Below, piece after piece: positions 1-6,194 of a stretch of DNA of 16,907 bases. Location of the stretch: the NCBI GenBank assembly GCA_030626085.1, contig DAOUPQ010000016.1, positions 1-16,907 of the forward strand, in the 5' to 3' direction. The translations under genes and the position numbers were made by a program. Within the stretch, counting starts at the first letter, position 1. Each line of letters begins with the position of its first letter. The notes under the pieces were generated by a model. The model was not told the DNA's origin, did not search any database, and saw only the letters and a program-made list of their open reading frames with translations. Source of the DNA: Flavobacteriia bacterium. Lineage in GTDB: Bacteria; Bacteroidota; Bacteroidia; Flavobacteriales; Flavobacteriaceae.

Positions 1-93
1 ACCATAGCAAAGGCTATGCTTGAAAATTTTGCCTTGATAAAGAAAAAAATAAATTTGCCAATTCCGTCAACTTATTTTATAACGATTCCTTAG
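1..93 (+). CDS. C-terminal end of an unidentified protein (partial)
   Basis: Frame 1 is open from the first base to a TAG at 91-93 and encodes 30 residues ending in ...STYFITIP. It is the only one of the six frames that stays open across this stretch, which suggests the tail of a gene starting before the window. The fragment is too short to assign to a family. It faces the cold-shock gene convergently, and the hairpin at 122-149 could end both transcripts. The open frame could be chance in AT-rich DNA, so confidence is modest. Confidence 0.4.
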   Translation, partial: TIAKAMLENFALIKKKINLPIPSTYFITIP

Positions 94-121
94 TTATTAG
101 AAAACGATCATTAAAAAACAT

Positions 122-149
122 AAAAAAAGCCTGCCAATGGCAAGCTTTT
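122..149 (-). terminator. Rho-independent terminator of the cold-shock gene (possibly bidirectional)
   Basis: AAAAGC (125-130) pairs with GCTTTT (144-149), and TGCC (132-135) pairs with GGCA (139-142). There is one C/A mismatch and a 3-nt loop. On the minus strand the stem runs into a seven-T tract (122-128), just after the cold-shock stop codon. The plus side is also T-rich, so it may end the gene entering at base 1 as well. Confidence 0.75.
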
Positions 150-178
150 GTTTTTCTAAAAATTAAAAATTATAAATA

Positions 179-370
179 TTAAATTGCTTTAACATTTACT
201 GCGTTTAATCCTTTTTTACCTTCTGTTAATTCAAATTCAACATTGTCACCTTCACGGATTTCATCAACTAATCCTGAAACGTGAACAAAGTATTCTTTTT
301 CCGAATCGTCTTCAATAATAAAACCAAAACCTTTTGATTCATTGAAGAATTTTACTGTACCTTTATTCAT
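179..370 (-). CDS. Cold-shock domain protein (CspA family)
   Basis: This encodes a 63-residue single cold-shock domain, a cytoplasmic single-stranded nucleic-acid-binding beta barrel that typically acts as an RNA chaperone. RNP1 is visible as KGFGFI (residues 13-18) and RNP2 as YFVHVS (27-32, where many homologues have VFVHFS). The length fits the family norm of about 63-70. An in-frame ATG 54 bases further upstream (422-424) would add a hydrophobic 18-residue extension. I reject it because homologues begin at MNKGTVKFF and because a perfect promoter hexamer (394-401) lies inside that extension. The predicted 5' UTR is therefore only about 15-20 nt, unlike the long thermosensing leader of E. 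coli cspA. Which csp paralogue this is cannot be told from sequence alone. Confidence 0.95.
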   Translation of the reverse strand: MNKGTVKFFNESKGFGFIIEDDSEKEYFVHVSGLVDEIREGDNVEFELTEGKKGLNAVNVKAI

Positions 371-393
371 TGTATTATATAAAAAATTAGTTG

Positions 394-401
394 CAAAGAT
401 A
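394..401 (-). promoter_or_regulatory. Bacteroidota -7 promoter element for the cold-shock gene
   Basis: The minus strand reads TATCTTTG followed by CA, a perfect TAnnTTTG. A TTG (minus strand, 417-419) lies 15 nt upstream, slightly closer than the usual -33 spacing. Transcription would start near 385-388, giving a short leader to the ATG at 370. This element decides the start codon choice. Confidence 0.75.
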
Positions 402-449
402 ATAAAAATTTTAAAGCAAAACATTTTTTATAATAAAAATTAAAAAATG

Positions 450-457
450 TAGATTTG
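450..457 (+). promoter_or_regulatory. Bacteroidota -7 promoter element for the small Cys-rich gene
   Basis: TAGATTTG matches TAnnTTTG exactly and lies 20 nt upstream of the ATG at 477, implying a leader of about 12 nt. No clear TTG is seen at -33. Its presence supports the short gene downstream being real and separately transcribed. Confidence 0.6.
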
Positions 458-476
458 TGGACTAAAATTTAAAAAA

Positions 477-656
477 ATGGAAATAAAAAAAGAATGTTTA
501 GTTTGTAAAAAAGATGCCAATCAAATACCTGTTACTAAATTTTATTATCAGGAATCACATTTTTATATTTGTCCGCAACACATCCCGGTTTTAATTCATG
601 ATCCTCAAAAATTAATTGGATTATTACCAGGAGCTGACACGATGCAAGCTGGTTAA
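477..656 (+). CDS. Small putative zinc-binding protein with CxxC and CxxH motifs
   Basis: ATG at 477 opens a 59-codon frame ending in TAA at 654-656. The protein has two paired metal-ligand motifs: C7-x2-C10 near the N-terminus and C32-x2-H35 in the middle. Together they make a plausible four-ligand zinc knuckle or small treble-clef. They are followed by a proline- and leucine-rich tail ending GADTMQAG. Three independent signals support it as a gene: a perfect TAnnTTTG 20 nt upstream, a purine-rich A tract before the ATG, and a strong terminator 29 nt after the stop. I do not recognise a named family. It has no signal peptide or membrane segment, so it is probably cytoplasmic. It is divergent from the cold-shock gene, which suggests shared conditions but proves nothing. 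Confidence 0.75.
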   Translation: MEIKKECLVCKKDANQIPVTKFYYQESHFYICPQHIPVLIHDPQKLIGLLPGADTMQAG

Positions 657-684
657 CTATTAATGGTAGTTTCTTTTAAAATAA

Positions 685-717
685 AAAAACCCTCTTAAAT
701 AAAAAAAGAGGGTTTTT
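685..717. terminator. Bidirectional rho-independent terminator
   Basis: AAAAACCCTCTT (685-696) pairs perfectly with AAGAGGGTTTTT (706-717) over 12 bp with a 9-nt A-rich loop. T runs flank it on each strand. It sits between the small Cys-rich gene (+) and pruA (-) and can end both. Confidence 0.9.
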
Positions 718-733
718 AATTATAGCTAATTCA

Positions 734-768
734 GGGAGTGATTATTTTCAAATTTGTATAATCACCCT
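734..768. other. Second hairpin in the pruA 3' region
   Basis: GTGATTAT (738-745) pairs with ATAATCAC (758-765) over 8 bp. The stem is extended past a bulged A737 by two G-C pairs and one G-U pair. The 12-nt loop contains the palindrome CAAATTTG. No T run follows on either strand, so this is not a classical terminator. In the pruA transcript it lies between the stop codon and the terminator at 685-717, where it could protect the 3' end. Confidence 0.5.
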
Positions 769-786
769 ACGAACCTTTTGATATGT

Positions 787-2415
787 TTATTCTCCTAAAA
801 ACGGATAACGATAATTGGTAGGAGGGACAAATGTTTCTTTAATAGTGCGGTTAGAAACCCAGCGTAAAAGATTCCATACTGAACCTGCTTTATCGTTTGT
901 GCCTGATCCTCTTGCACCACCAAATGGTTGTTGCCCAACAACAGCTCCTGTTGGCTTATCGTTGATGTAGAAATTACCGGCAGCATTTACCAATTTTTTT
1001 GTTGCAAGAACAATAGCATATCTATCATTGCTAAAAATCGCACCTGTCAATGCATAAGGACTAGTATTGTCAATCACTTCTAAAATATCTTCCCAGTCTT
1101 TATCATTATATACATAAATTGTTAATACAGGTCCGAATAATTCTTCTTCCATAGTAACATAGTGTGGATTGGTTGTAAGAATTACTGTTGGTCTTATAAA
1201 ATAACCTGTATCCATACTGTAAGTTCCACCAATAATAACTTCGGCATCTTTATCTTTTTTGGCATCTTCAATATATCCTGTTAATTTTTCATAGGATCCT
1301 CTATCTATAACTGCAGTAATATAATTTGAAGGATCTTCGGGGCTTCCCATTTTCATGGAATCAAGGTCTTTTTTTAATAAAGATTCAACTTTTTTCCACA
1401 TAGATTTAGGAATATATGCTCGTGAAGCAGCTGAACATTTTTGACCTTGATATTCAAAAGCACCCCGAGATAGGGCGGTAGCAACCTGAGCTGCATTTGA
1501 GCTAGGATGCGCCCAAACAAAATCTTTACCACCGGTTTCACCAACTATTCTTGGGTAGTATTTGTAATCATTCATATTATTACCAATCATTTTCCAAAAA
1601 CTTTTAAAAACAGGAGTTGAACCTGTAAAATGCACACCTGCAAATTCAGGATGGCTCATTACAACCTCAGTTATGGTACTTGATTTACCTGTAACCATAT
1701 TTATAACACCATCTGGTAATCCTGCTTCTTTAAAGATTTGCATGATCACATTTGCTGAATAAATTTGAGTTCTTGCGGGTTTCCAGATAATTACATTACC
1801 CATCATTGCCGGTGATGCAGGTAAATTTCCGGCAATAGCCGTAAAATTAAATGGGGTAATTGCATAAACGAAACCTTCTAAAGGTCTGTATTCCATTCTG
1901 TTCCAAATTCCAGGTGATGATATTGGTTGATTTTTGTAGATTTCAGTCATAAATTCTACGTTAAAACGGAAAAAATCTATCAATTCACAAGCTGAATCAA
2001 TCTCAGCCTGGTGAACATTTTTAGATTGTGCCAGCATTGTAGCAGCATTTAATTTGTCACGATAAGGTCCGGCCAAAAGGTCGGCTGCTTTTAGAAAGAT
2101 AGCAGCTCTTTCTTCCCAGGGTGTTGTTGACCATTTTTTACGAGCTTCCAGTGCAACTGCTACTGCTTTTTCAATATGTTCTTTTTCTGCCAGGTGAAAT
2201 TTACCCAAACTGTGTTTGAAATCATGGGGTGGATGCATTTCGCCGGTTTTTCCGGTGCGAATTTCTTCACTGCCGATATAAGCAGGTACATCAATATATT
2301 CATTGTACATTTTTTTGTACATCGCTAATAAACTTTTGCGTTCTGGGCTGCCAGGAGCATATTCTTTTATAGGTTCGTTTATAGCTTTTGGTACTTTATA
2401 AAATCCGTTTGCCAT
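787..2415 (-). CDS. pruA: L-glutamate gamma-semialdehyde (1-pyrroline-5-carboxylate) dehydrogenase
   Basis: This is a 542-residue aldehyde dehydrogenase of the group 1 P5C dehydrogenase type (ALDH4A1-like, monofunctional). It oxidises glutamate-5-semialdehyde to glutamate with NAD+, the second step of proline breakdown in the cytoplasm. Catalytic residues are visible: Cys327 in GQKCSAASR, Glu293 in GETGGK, Asn190 in PFNF and Lys212 in WKPA. The NAD-site FTGST is at 263-267, and PFGG-x-x-GSGTND lies near the C-terminus. There is no PutA-like proline dehydrogenase domain and no proline dehydrogenase gene nearby, so that partner must be elsewhere. The gene is alone on its strand and ends before a hairpin and terminator. 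A one-mismatch promoter hexamer lies at 2456-2463. No damage is seen. Confidence 0.97.
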   Translation of the reverse strand: MANGFYKVPKAINEPIKEYAPGSPERKSLLAMYKKMYNEYIDVPAYIGSEEIRTGKTGEMHPPHDFKHSLGKFHLAEKEHIEKAVAVALEARKKWSTTPWEERAAIFLKAADLLAGPYRDKLNAATMLAQSKNVHQAEIDSACELIDFFRFNVEFMTEIYKNQPISSPGIWNRMEYRPLEGFVYAITPFNFTAIAGNLPASPAMMGNVIIWKPARTQIYSANVIMQIFKEAGLPDGVINMVTGKSSTITEVVMSHPEFAGVHFTGSTPVFKSFWKMIGNNMNDYKYYPRIVGETGGKDFVWAHPSSNAAQVATALSRGAFEYQGQKCSAASRAYIPKSMWKKVESLLKKDLDSMKMGSPEDPSNYITAVIDRGSYEKLTGYIEDAKKDKDAEVIIGGTYSMDTGYFIRPTVILTTNPHYVTMEEELFGPVLTIYVYNDKDWEDILEVIDNTSPYALTGAIFSNDRYAIVLATKKLVNAAGNFYINDKPTGAVVGQQPFGGARGSGTNDKAGSVWNLLRWVSNRTIKETFVPPTNYRYPFLGE

Positions 2416-2556
2416 TTGTATTTTATTTAAAAAGTTTCTACTATTTTTGAGTTAGCTAAGATAATAAATTTTGAAATAATTATTTAATCTATTGTAAGGT
2501 TATTAAAATAATTATGACATATTTAACAAAATTTATTAAAACAATAAAATATTAAC
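2416..2556. promoter_or_regulatory. Divergent promoter region between pruA and the NRDE gene
   Basis: This 141-bp AT-rich spacer has no ORF. On the minus strand TATCTTAG (2456-2463) matches TAnnTTTG with one mismatch and could serve pruA with a leader of about 35 nt. On the plus strand TATTTTTG (2442-2449) matches exactly, but it would give the NRDE gene a leader of about 100 nt. The two elements nearly overlap. Both assignments are tentative. Confidence 0.35.
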
Positions 2557-3243
2557 ATGTGCACCGTTACTTTCCTTCCTATAAATAATAATAATTTCAT
2601 TTTGACATCGAGTAGGGATGTGCCATTTTCAAGGGAAAAAGCTCAGTTCCCAAAAATGTATATAGAAAATGGAATTGAGTTATATTATCCAAAAGATGGA
2701 CAAGCAGGAGGCACCTGGATAGGAACAAGTGAAAAGCAAAGATTGATTTGTTTGTTAAATGGGGGTTTTAAGAATCATCAGCAACAAGATTCATATACAA
2801 GAAGCAGAGGATTGATCGTTAAAGATCTATTAAAAACGGATGATATTACAAAAGCCTGTAAAGAAATTGATCTGGAAGATGTTGAGCCTTTTACTATGGT
2901 CATAGTAGAATGGGATCATCATTTATTTTTGCTTGAATTTGTATGGGACGGCAATAAAAAACATCTTAGAATATTACCAAAAGAACCAAAAATATGGTCT
3001 TCCTCTACTTTATATTCTGCCAAAATGAAAGAATTGAGATTGCAATGGTTTTCTGAATGGATAGCTAATAAAGAAGTGAAAGAAGAATCAATTTTAGAGT
3101 TTCATCATAAGGCTGGAATAGGGGATCCAAAAATTAATATTATTATGAAAAGACCAAAAGTTGGAACGGTAAGTATAACTCAAGTTTCAAAAAATAAAGA
3201 TAGAATACAATGGTCTTATGAAGAAATTAAACAGAATCATTAA
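2557..3243 (+). CDS. NRDE/TANGO2-family protein
   Basis: This is a 228-residue protein whose N-terminus (MCTVTFLP) has the invariant Cys2 of the NRDE/TANGO2 family, whose fold is Ntn-hydrolase-like. Removal of Met1 would leave Cys as the N-terminal residue. The family core GGTWIG and LLNGGF are both present. The name-giving N-R-D-E motif reads S19-R20-D21-V22, so its first and last residues are changed. TANGO2 is linked to heme or lipid handling in eukaryotes, but no bacterial reaction is established, so none is assigned. There is no signal peptide, which predicts a cytoplasmic protein. The start is fixed by Cys2. Its TAA shares four bases with the stop of the convergent DUF3667 gene, with no terminator between them. 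Confidence 0.88.
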   Translation: MCTVTFLPINNNNFILTSSRDVPFSREKAQFPKMYIENGIELYYPKDGQAGGTWIGTSEKQRLICLLNGGFKNHQQQDSYTRSRGLIVKDLLKTDDITKACKEIDLEDVEPFTMVIVEWDHHLFLLEFVWDGNKKHLRILPKEPKIWSSSTLYSAKMKELRLQWFSEWIANKEVKEESILEFHHKAGIGDPKINIIMKRPKVGTVSITQVSKNKDRIQWSYEEIKQNH

Positions 3244-4358
3244 ATCAAAAAGGCAATAAAGGAAACTAGAATGCCTCCAATTATTGCTAATATCAAATAA
3301 AAGAAATTCAAAATAAAATATTTAGCAAAGGTTTTAAACCAACCTTGTTTATAAAAATTTCTTAAGGCGATATACAAATAAAACAAGAATAAAAAAATTG
3401 ACAAAGTTATACCCCATTTGATTTTAAAAATTCTGTCAATAATTATAAAAAAGATTAGTAAAATAAAAAAAACAGTTTGTGTATGAAACACAAATACCAA
3501 ATGTTCACTGTAATTATACTTATTCCTTATATATAAAATAGCAACAATAAGAGTAAAAATGGGCAAAAGTAAAAATAGTGCAACTGAAATTTTTGAAATG
3601 ATATTATCCGAATAAGACTTGATGAATGCAGGATCCTTTGTGAAATTATTGATGTTTTGGGCTTTTGAAAAATAAAAGATATTCCAGTTATTCACCTCAT
3701 AACCTAACTCATTTAAAGCCGTTGGAATATCAACATCTTCATGCTTGTTATCATATTTCATGAATTCGGTTATTTTAATAAATAATTTTTCTGTTGAGCT
3801 AGTTATTGTGTCTTTTTTATTTTTAGGTTGGAGATTATGATCCTTAATACTATCCGTTTCTAATTCAAAATTTATAAATGCATCTTCTGTATCATCATCT
3901 GCTGTTTTGGTCTTACCATTTTCATTAGTTAATATTTTATTGATAGTGTCAAGTGCTTTGGAAAGATCTTCAGAATCATTTTGAGATACTTCACTAATTT
4001 TTTGAGTTTCTTTAAAATTATCAATAGTGCTAAAAAGTCCGATAAACAGAAAGAAAATAATAGTAATATTTAAATATAATTGAAATGGGTTGACATATTT
4101 TTTCCTTTTACCTTCAATATACTCACGGGTTACTTTTCCGGGTTTAAAAATTAAAGGTATTACAGTTTTAATAAAACGATTATCAAAAGAAAAAAAGCCA
4201 GACAGATATTCAGTAAAATATTGTTTTAAACTAAGGCGACTTTTATCGTTGACCTGACCGCAATTTGGACAAAAGTTATCATTTTCTGAAATTGTGCTTT
4301 CACAATTCAAACATTTCGTACCTTTTTTATTTTTTGAGAAAAAAATTGAGGATTTCAT
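3240..4358 (-). CDS. DUF3667 membrane protein with N-terminal zinc ribbon
   Basis: This is a 372-residue integral membrane protein. A zinc ribbon is formed by C16-x2-C19 and C30-x2-CG (C33). It is followed by the family signature PGK-x3-EYI-x-GKRKKYVNP (about 73-91) and a first membrane segment (92-111). A long polar, Asp/Glu/Lys-rich region (112-250) links to four more membrane segments (about 256-277, 287-307, 314-333 and 346-371). The EH-x-VF-x-FH motif at 285-292 is typical of DUF3667. The family is common in Bacteroidota and its role is unknown. The gene lies 57 bp downstream of apaG on the same strand with no promoter match in between, so it may be read through from apaG. Its stop overlaps that of the NRDE gene. 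Confidence 0.88.
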   Translation of the reverse strand: MKSSIFFSKNKKGTKCLNCESTISENDNFCPNCGQVNDKSRLSLKQYFTEYLSGFFSFDNRFIKTVIPLIFKPGKVTREYIEGKRKKYVNPFQLYLNITIIFFLFIGLFSTIDNFKETQKISEVSQNDSEDLSKALDTINKILTNENGKTKTADDDTEDAFINFELETDSIKDHNLQPKNKKDTITSSTEKLFIKITEFMKYDNKHEDVDIPTALNELGYEVNNWNIFYFSKAQNINNFTKDPAFIKSYSDNIISKISVALFLLLPIFTLIVAILYIRNKYNYSEHLVFVFHTQTVFFILLIFFIIIDRIFKIKWGITLSIFLFLFYLYIALRNFYKQGWFKTFAKYFILNFFYLILAIIGGILVSFIAFLI

Positions 4359-4415
4359 TCAATAACTTTCTATAAAAGTAAAAAAATAAAAAATATTGTT
4401 AAAAATTAAAGCTAA

Positions 4416-4802
4416 TTAATTTAGTGTTTCAGGTACAACTAACTGAAAAGTAGGTATCTGAACTTTAAATAATTTTGTTGTAGTAAAATTAATCATATTG
4501 TAATACCCGCTCATCGCACCGATGGGTGAAGTAAGAAAACAATGTGAGTTATAAGTGTATTTCTTTTTAGGAGAAATAACAGGTTTTTTACCTATAACAC
4601 CTTCTCCTTCAATGATTTCAATTTTATTAAGGGAGTCAAATATATTCCAATAACGACTTAATAATTGTACGGTATCATCACTTTTATTTTCAATGGTAAT
4701 ACTATAACTAAAGGTATGATACAAACGAAAATTTTGATAGCGAGTGCCCTCATAATTTGTTTTTACAGTAATTTTTATTCCTTTTGTTACTTGTTGAACC
4801 AT
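4416..4802 (-). CDS. apaG: ApaG protein (DUF525, fibronectin-III-like fold)
   Basis: This 128-residue protein matches the usual ApaG length. The family core GEGVIGKKP (66-74) is present, followed by P-x-K-x-Y-x-YNSHCFL and GAMSGYY (95-101). ApaG was first linked to Co2+/Mg2+ resistance in enterobacteria, and its fold also occurs in some F-box proteins. The biochemical activity is not settled. It has no signal peptide, so it is cytoplasmic. The start ATG lies 36 nt from a perfect promoter hexamer (4838-4845) placed just after the Rrf2 gene, which suggests its own transcription unit, with DUF3667 possibly downstream in the same message. Confidence 0.93.
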   Translation of the reverse strand: MVQQVTKGIKITVKTNYEGTRYQNFRLYHTFSYSITIENKSDDTVQLLSRYWNIFDSLNKIEIIEGEGVIGKKPVISPKKKYTYNSHCFLTSPIGAMSGYYNMINFTTTKLFKVQIPTFQLVVPETLN

Positions 4803-4837
4803 GATATTAACTTGGCATTGTTTATATAATAACGAGA

Positions 4838-4845
4838 CAAATATA
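4838..4845 (-). promoter_or_regulatory. Bacteroidota -7 promoter element for apaG
   Basis: The minus strand reads TATATTTG, an exact TAnnTTTG, in the 47-bp gap between the Rrf2 gene and apaG. The predicted start near 4831 gives a leader of about 30 nt. No clear TTG is seen at -33. Confidence 0.6.
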
Positions 4846-4849
4846 ATAA

Positions 4850-5284
4850 TTATTTTAAAAATATATAAGATTTGCCATTTTTGGTCTCTTCAGTAAAATC
4901 AGCTATGGTCTTATTGGTTAATTCCTCAGTTAACTTTGTTTTAAAAGGAGAAACTATATGATGTATTGCGCAAGGGTTTCCATTGCTACATTTTGGTAAA
5001 CCAATAAAGCATTCATTGAACTTATCTAAACCATCAATACATGCTATAACATTTAATAAGTTATTTTGTTTTTCAGCTTTGGTTAAATAAAAATCTCCAT
5101 TAGGTCCTTTTATTGACCGGATAAGTTTAGCCTTACTTAAAGATTGAAAGATCTTTGCCAAAAATGGTGCAGGGATATCTATCTTTTCAGCAATTTCTTT
5201 AGAACCCATTTTCTTTTTTGAATCGGAATTGATCGCTAAACATAAAATAACCCTAATAGCATATTTACTCTGGTTACTAAGCAT
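4850..5284 (-). CDS. Rrf2-family transcriptional regulator with a probable Fe-S cluster
   Basis: This 144-residue winged-helix regulator begins MLSNQSKYAIRVILCLA, the typical Rrf2 N-terminus. The recognition region (about 27-60) covers GSKEIAEKIDIPAPFLAKI and ends IRSIKGPNGDFYL. Cys92, Cys99 and Cys105 followed by His108 form C-x6-C-x5-C-x2-H, close to the IscR/NsrR cluster-ligand spacing. An Fe-S sensor of redox state, nitric oxide or cluster status is therefore likely, though which signal cannot be told. The gene is divergent from the methyltransferase-like gene at 5409, a common regulator-target arrangement. A perfect palindrome (5345-5354) lies between them. No isc or suf genes are in the window, so I do not call it IscR. 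Confidence 0.92.
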   Translation of the reverse strand: MLSNQSKYAIRVILCLAINSDSKKKMGSKEIAEKIDIPAPFLAKIFQSLSKAKLIRSIKGPNGDFYLTKAEKQNNLLNVIACIDGLDKFNECFIGLPKCSNGNPCAIHHIVSPFKTKLTEELTNKTIADFTEETKNGKSYIFLK

Positions 5285-5344
5285 AGTACAGATATAGTAA
5301 GATTTATATGAAATAATTAAAAGATAAAAAACTCTTTATATTAC

Positions 5345-5354
5345 GATAATTATC
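5345..5354. promoter_or_regulatory. Palindrome GATAATTATC, candidate operator
   Basis: This perfect 10-bp inverted repeat lies in the 124-bp spacer between the Rrf2 gene and the methyltransferase gene. It is about 31 bp upstream of the methyltransferase -7 element. It is shorter and more AT-rich than characterised Rrf2 operators, so it may be chance. Placement is the main argument. Confidence 0.35.
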
Positions 5355-5385
5355 ATGTTCTATATTAAAAGGTTACATAAATTTA

Positions 5386-5393
5386 TATCTTTG
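5386..5393 (+). promoter_or_regulatory. Bacteroidota -7 promoter element for the methyltransferase gene
   Basis: TATCTTTG is an exact TAnnTTTG, 15 nt before the ATG at 5409. It lies inside the longer frame that would start at 5355, so it favours the ATG at 5409. Confidence 0.65.
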
Positions 5394-5408
5394 ATTAATA
5401 GAAAAAAG

Positions 5409-6194
5409 ATGAGCAGAATACATTTATTTGAATTTGAAGATCAACAATGGTTTCCTTCATTTTTAAGAAACTACGGAACGGATTTTTTACAATTCCTTTC
5501 TAATAAAACAAAAATGTATAAACCCATAATTTCAGTTATTGAAAAGGGATTAAAGAAAAGTAAAACAGATCAAATAATTGATTTAGCCTCAGGAGGAGGG
5601 GGCGGATTAATTTGGCTAAATGAAGAGTTAAAAAAGACTAATCCTAATTTAAAAATTATTTTAACGGATTATTTCCCTAATATTTCAGCATTTGAATATA
5701 CCAAAAAACAATCAGATAATTTTGAATATATAAAAGAACCTGTTGATGCCAGAGATGTTCCTAAAGAATTAAAAGGACTTAGAACGCAGTTTTTATCATT
5801 TCATCATTTCAAGCCAAAAGATGCCAGAAAAATTTTGCAAAATGCTGTTGATTCAAATAGCGCAATAGCCATTTTTGAAGGTCAAGAAAGAAGTATTCCG
5901 AGTTTGTTAGCCATGTTCTTTTCACCAATTAGTGTTTTATTAACTACACCTTTTATCAAACCACTTAAAATTGGTAGAATTATTTTTACATATTTAATTC
6001 CTATTGTTCCGTTGTTTGTTTGGTGGGATGGTATAGTTTCTTCTCTAAGAACATATTCTGTAAAAGAAATGAAAGAACTTGTTGGGAGTTTAGAGCGTCA
6101 TGAAAAATATGATTGGGAGATTGACAGATTAAAATCCGGTCCGGGTGTTATTTTGTATTTGCTCGGCACAAAAAAAGAAACGAAAACTCATTAA
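5409..6194 (+). CDS. Class I SAM-dependent methyltransferase-like protein
   Basis: This is a 261-residue protein starting at MSRIHLFEFEDQQWFP. Motif I, the SAM-binding loop, is IIDLASGGGGG (56-66). The acidic strand-2 end is TDYFPN (86-91), followed by PVDARDVP (111-118) and FLSFHHF (128-134) in place of motif IV. A hydrophobic stretch (about 164-205) precedes WWDGIVSSLRTYS, and the final strand reads YLLGTKK. The substrate is unknown, and the hydrophobic segment suggests a lipid-like substrate or membrane contact. An in-frame ATG at 5355 would add 18 residues. I reject it because a perfect promoter (5386-5393) lies inside that extension and GAAAAAAG precedes the chosen ATG. It is divergent from the Rrf2 regulator and is its likely target. 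Its stop shares TTAA with the convergent plug gene. Confidence 0.82.
   Translation: MSRIHLFEFEDQQWFPSFLRNYGTDFLQFLSNKTKMYKPIISVIEKGLKKSKTDQIIDLASGGGGGLIWLNEELKKTNPNLKIILTDYFPNISAFEYTKKQSDNFEYIKEPVDARDVPKELKGLRTQFLSFHHFKPKDARKILQNAVDSNSAIAIFEGQERSIPSLLAMFFSPISVLLTTPFIKPLKIGRIIFTYLIPIVPLFVWWDGIVSSLRTYSVKEMKELVGSLERHEKYDWEIDRLKSGPGVILYLLGTKKETKTH

Noticed and set aside
371..424. N-terminal extension of the cold-shock protein from an upstream ATG
   Set aside because: A perfect promoter hexamer lies inside it, the added residues are unlike any cold-shock protein, and the standard start MNKGT is in frame.
795..986. Second minus-strand frame inside pruA
   Set aside because: It is a shadow of the strongly supported pruA frame.
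5355..5408. 18-residue extension of the methyltransferase from ATG 5355
   Set aside because: The promoter at 5386-5393 would lie inside the coding region, and the extension is basic and unlike the rest of the family.
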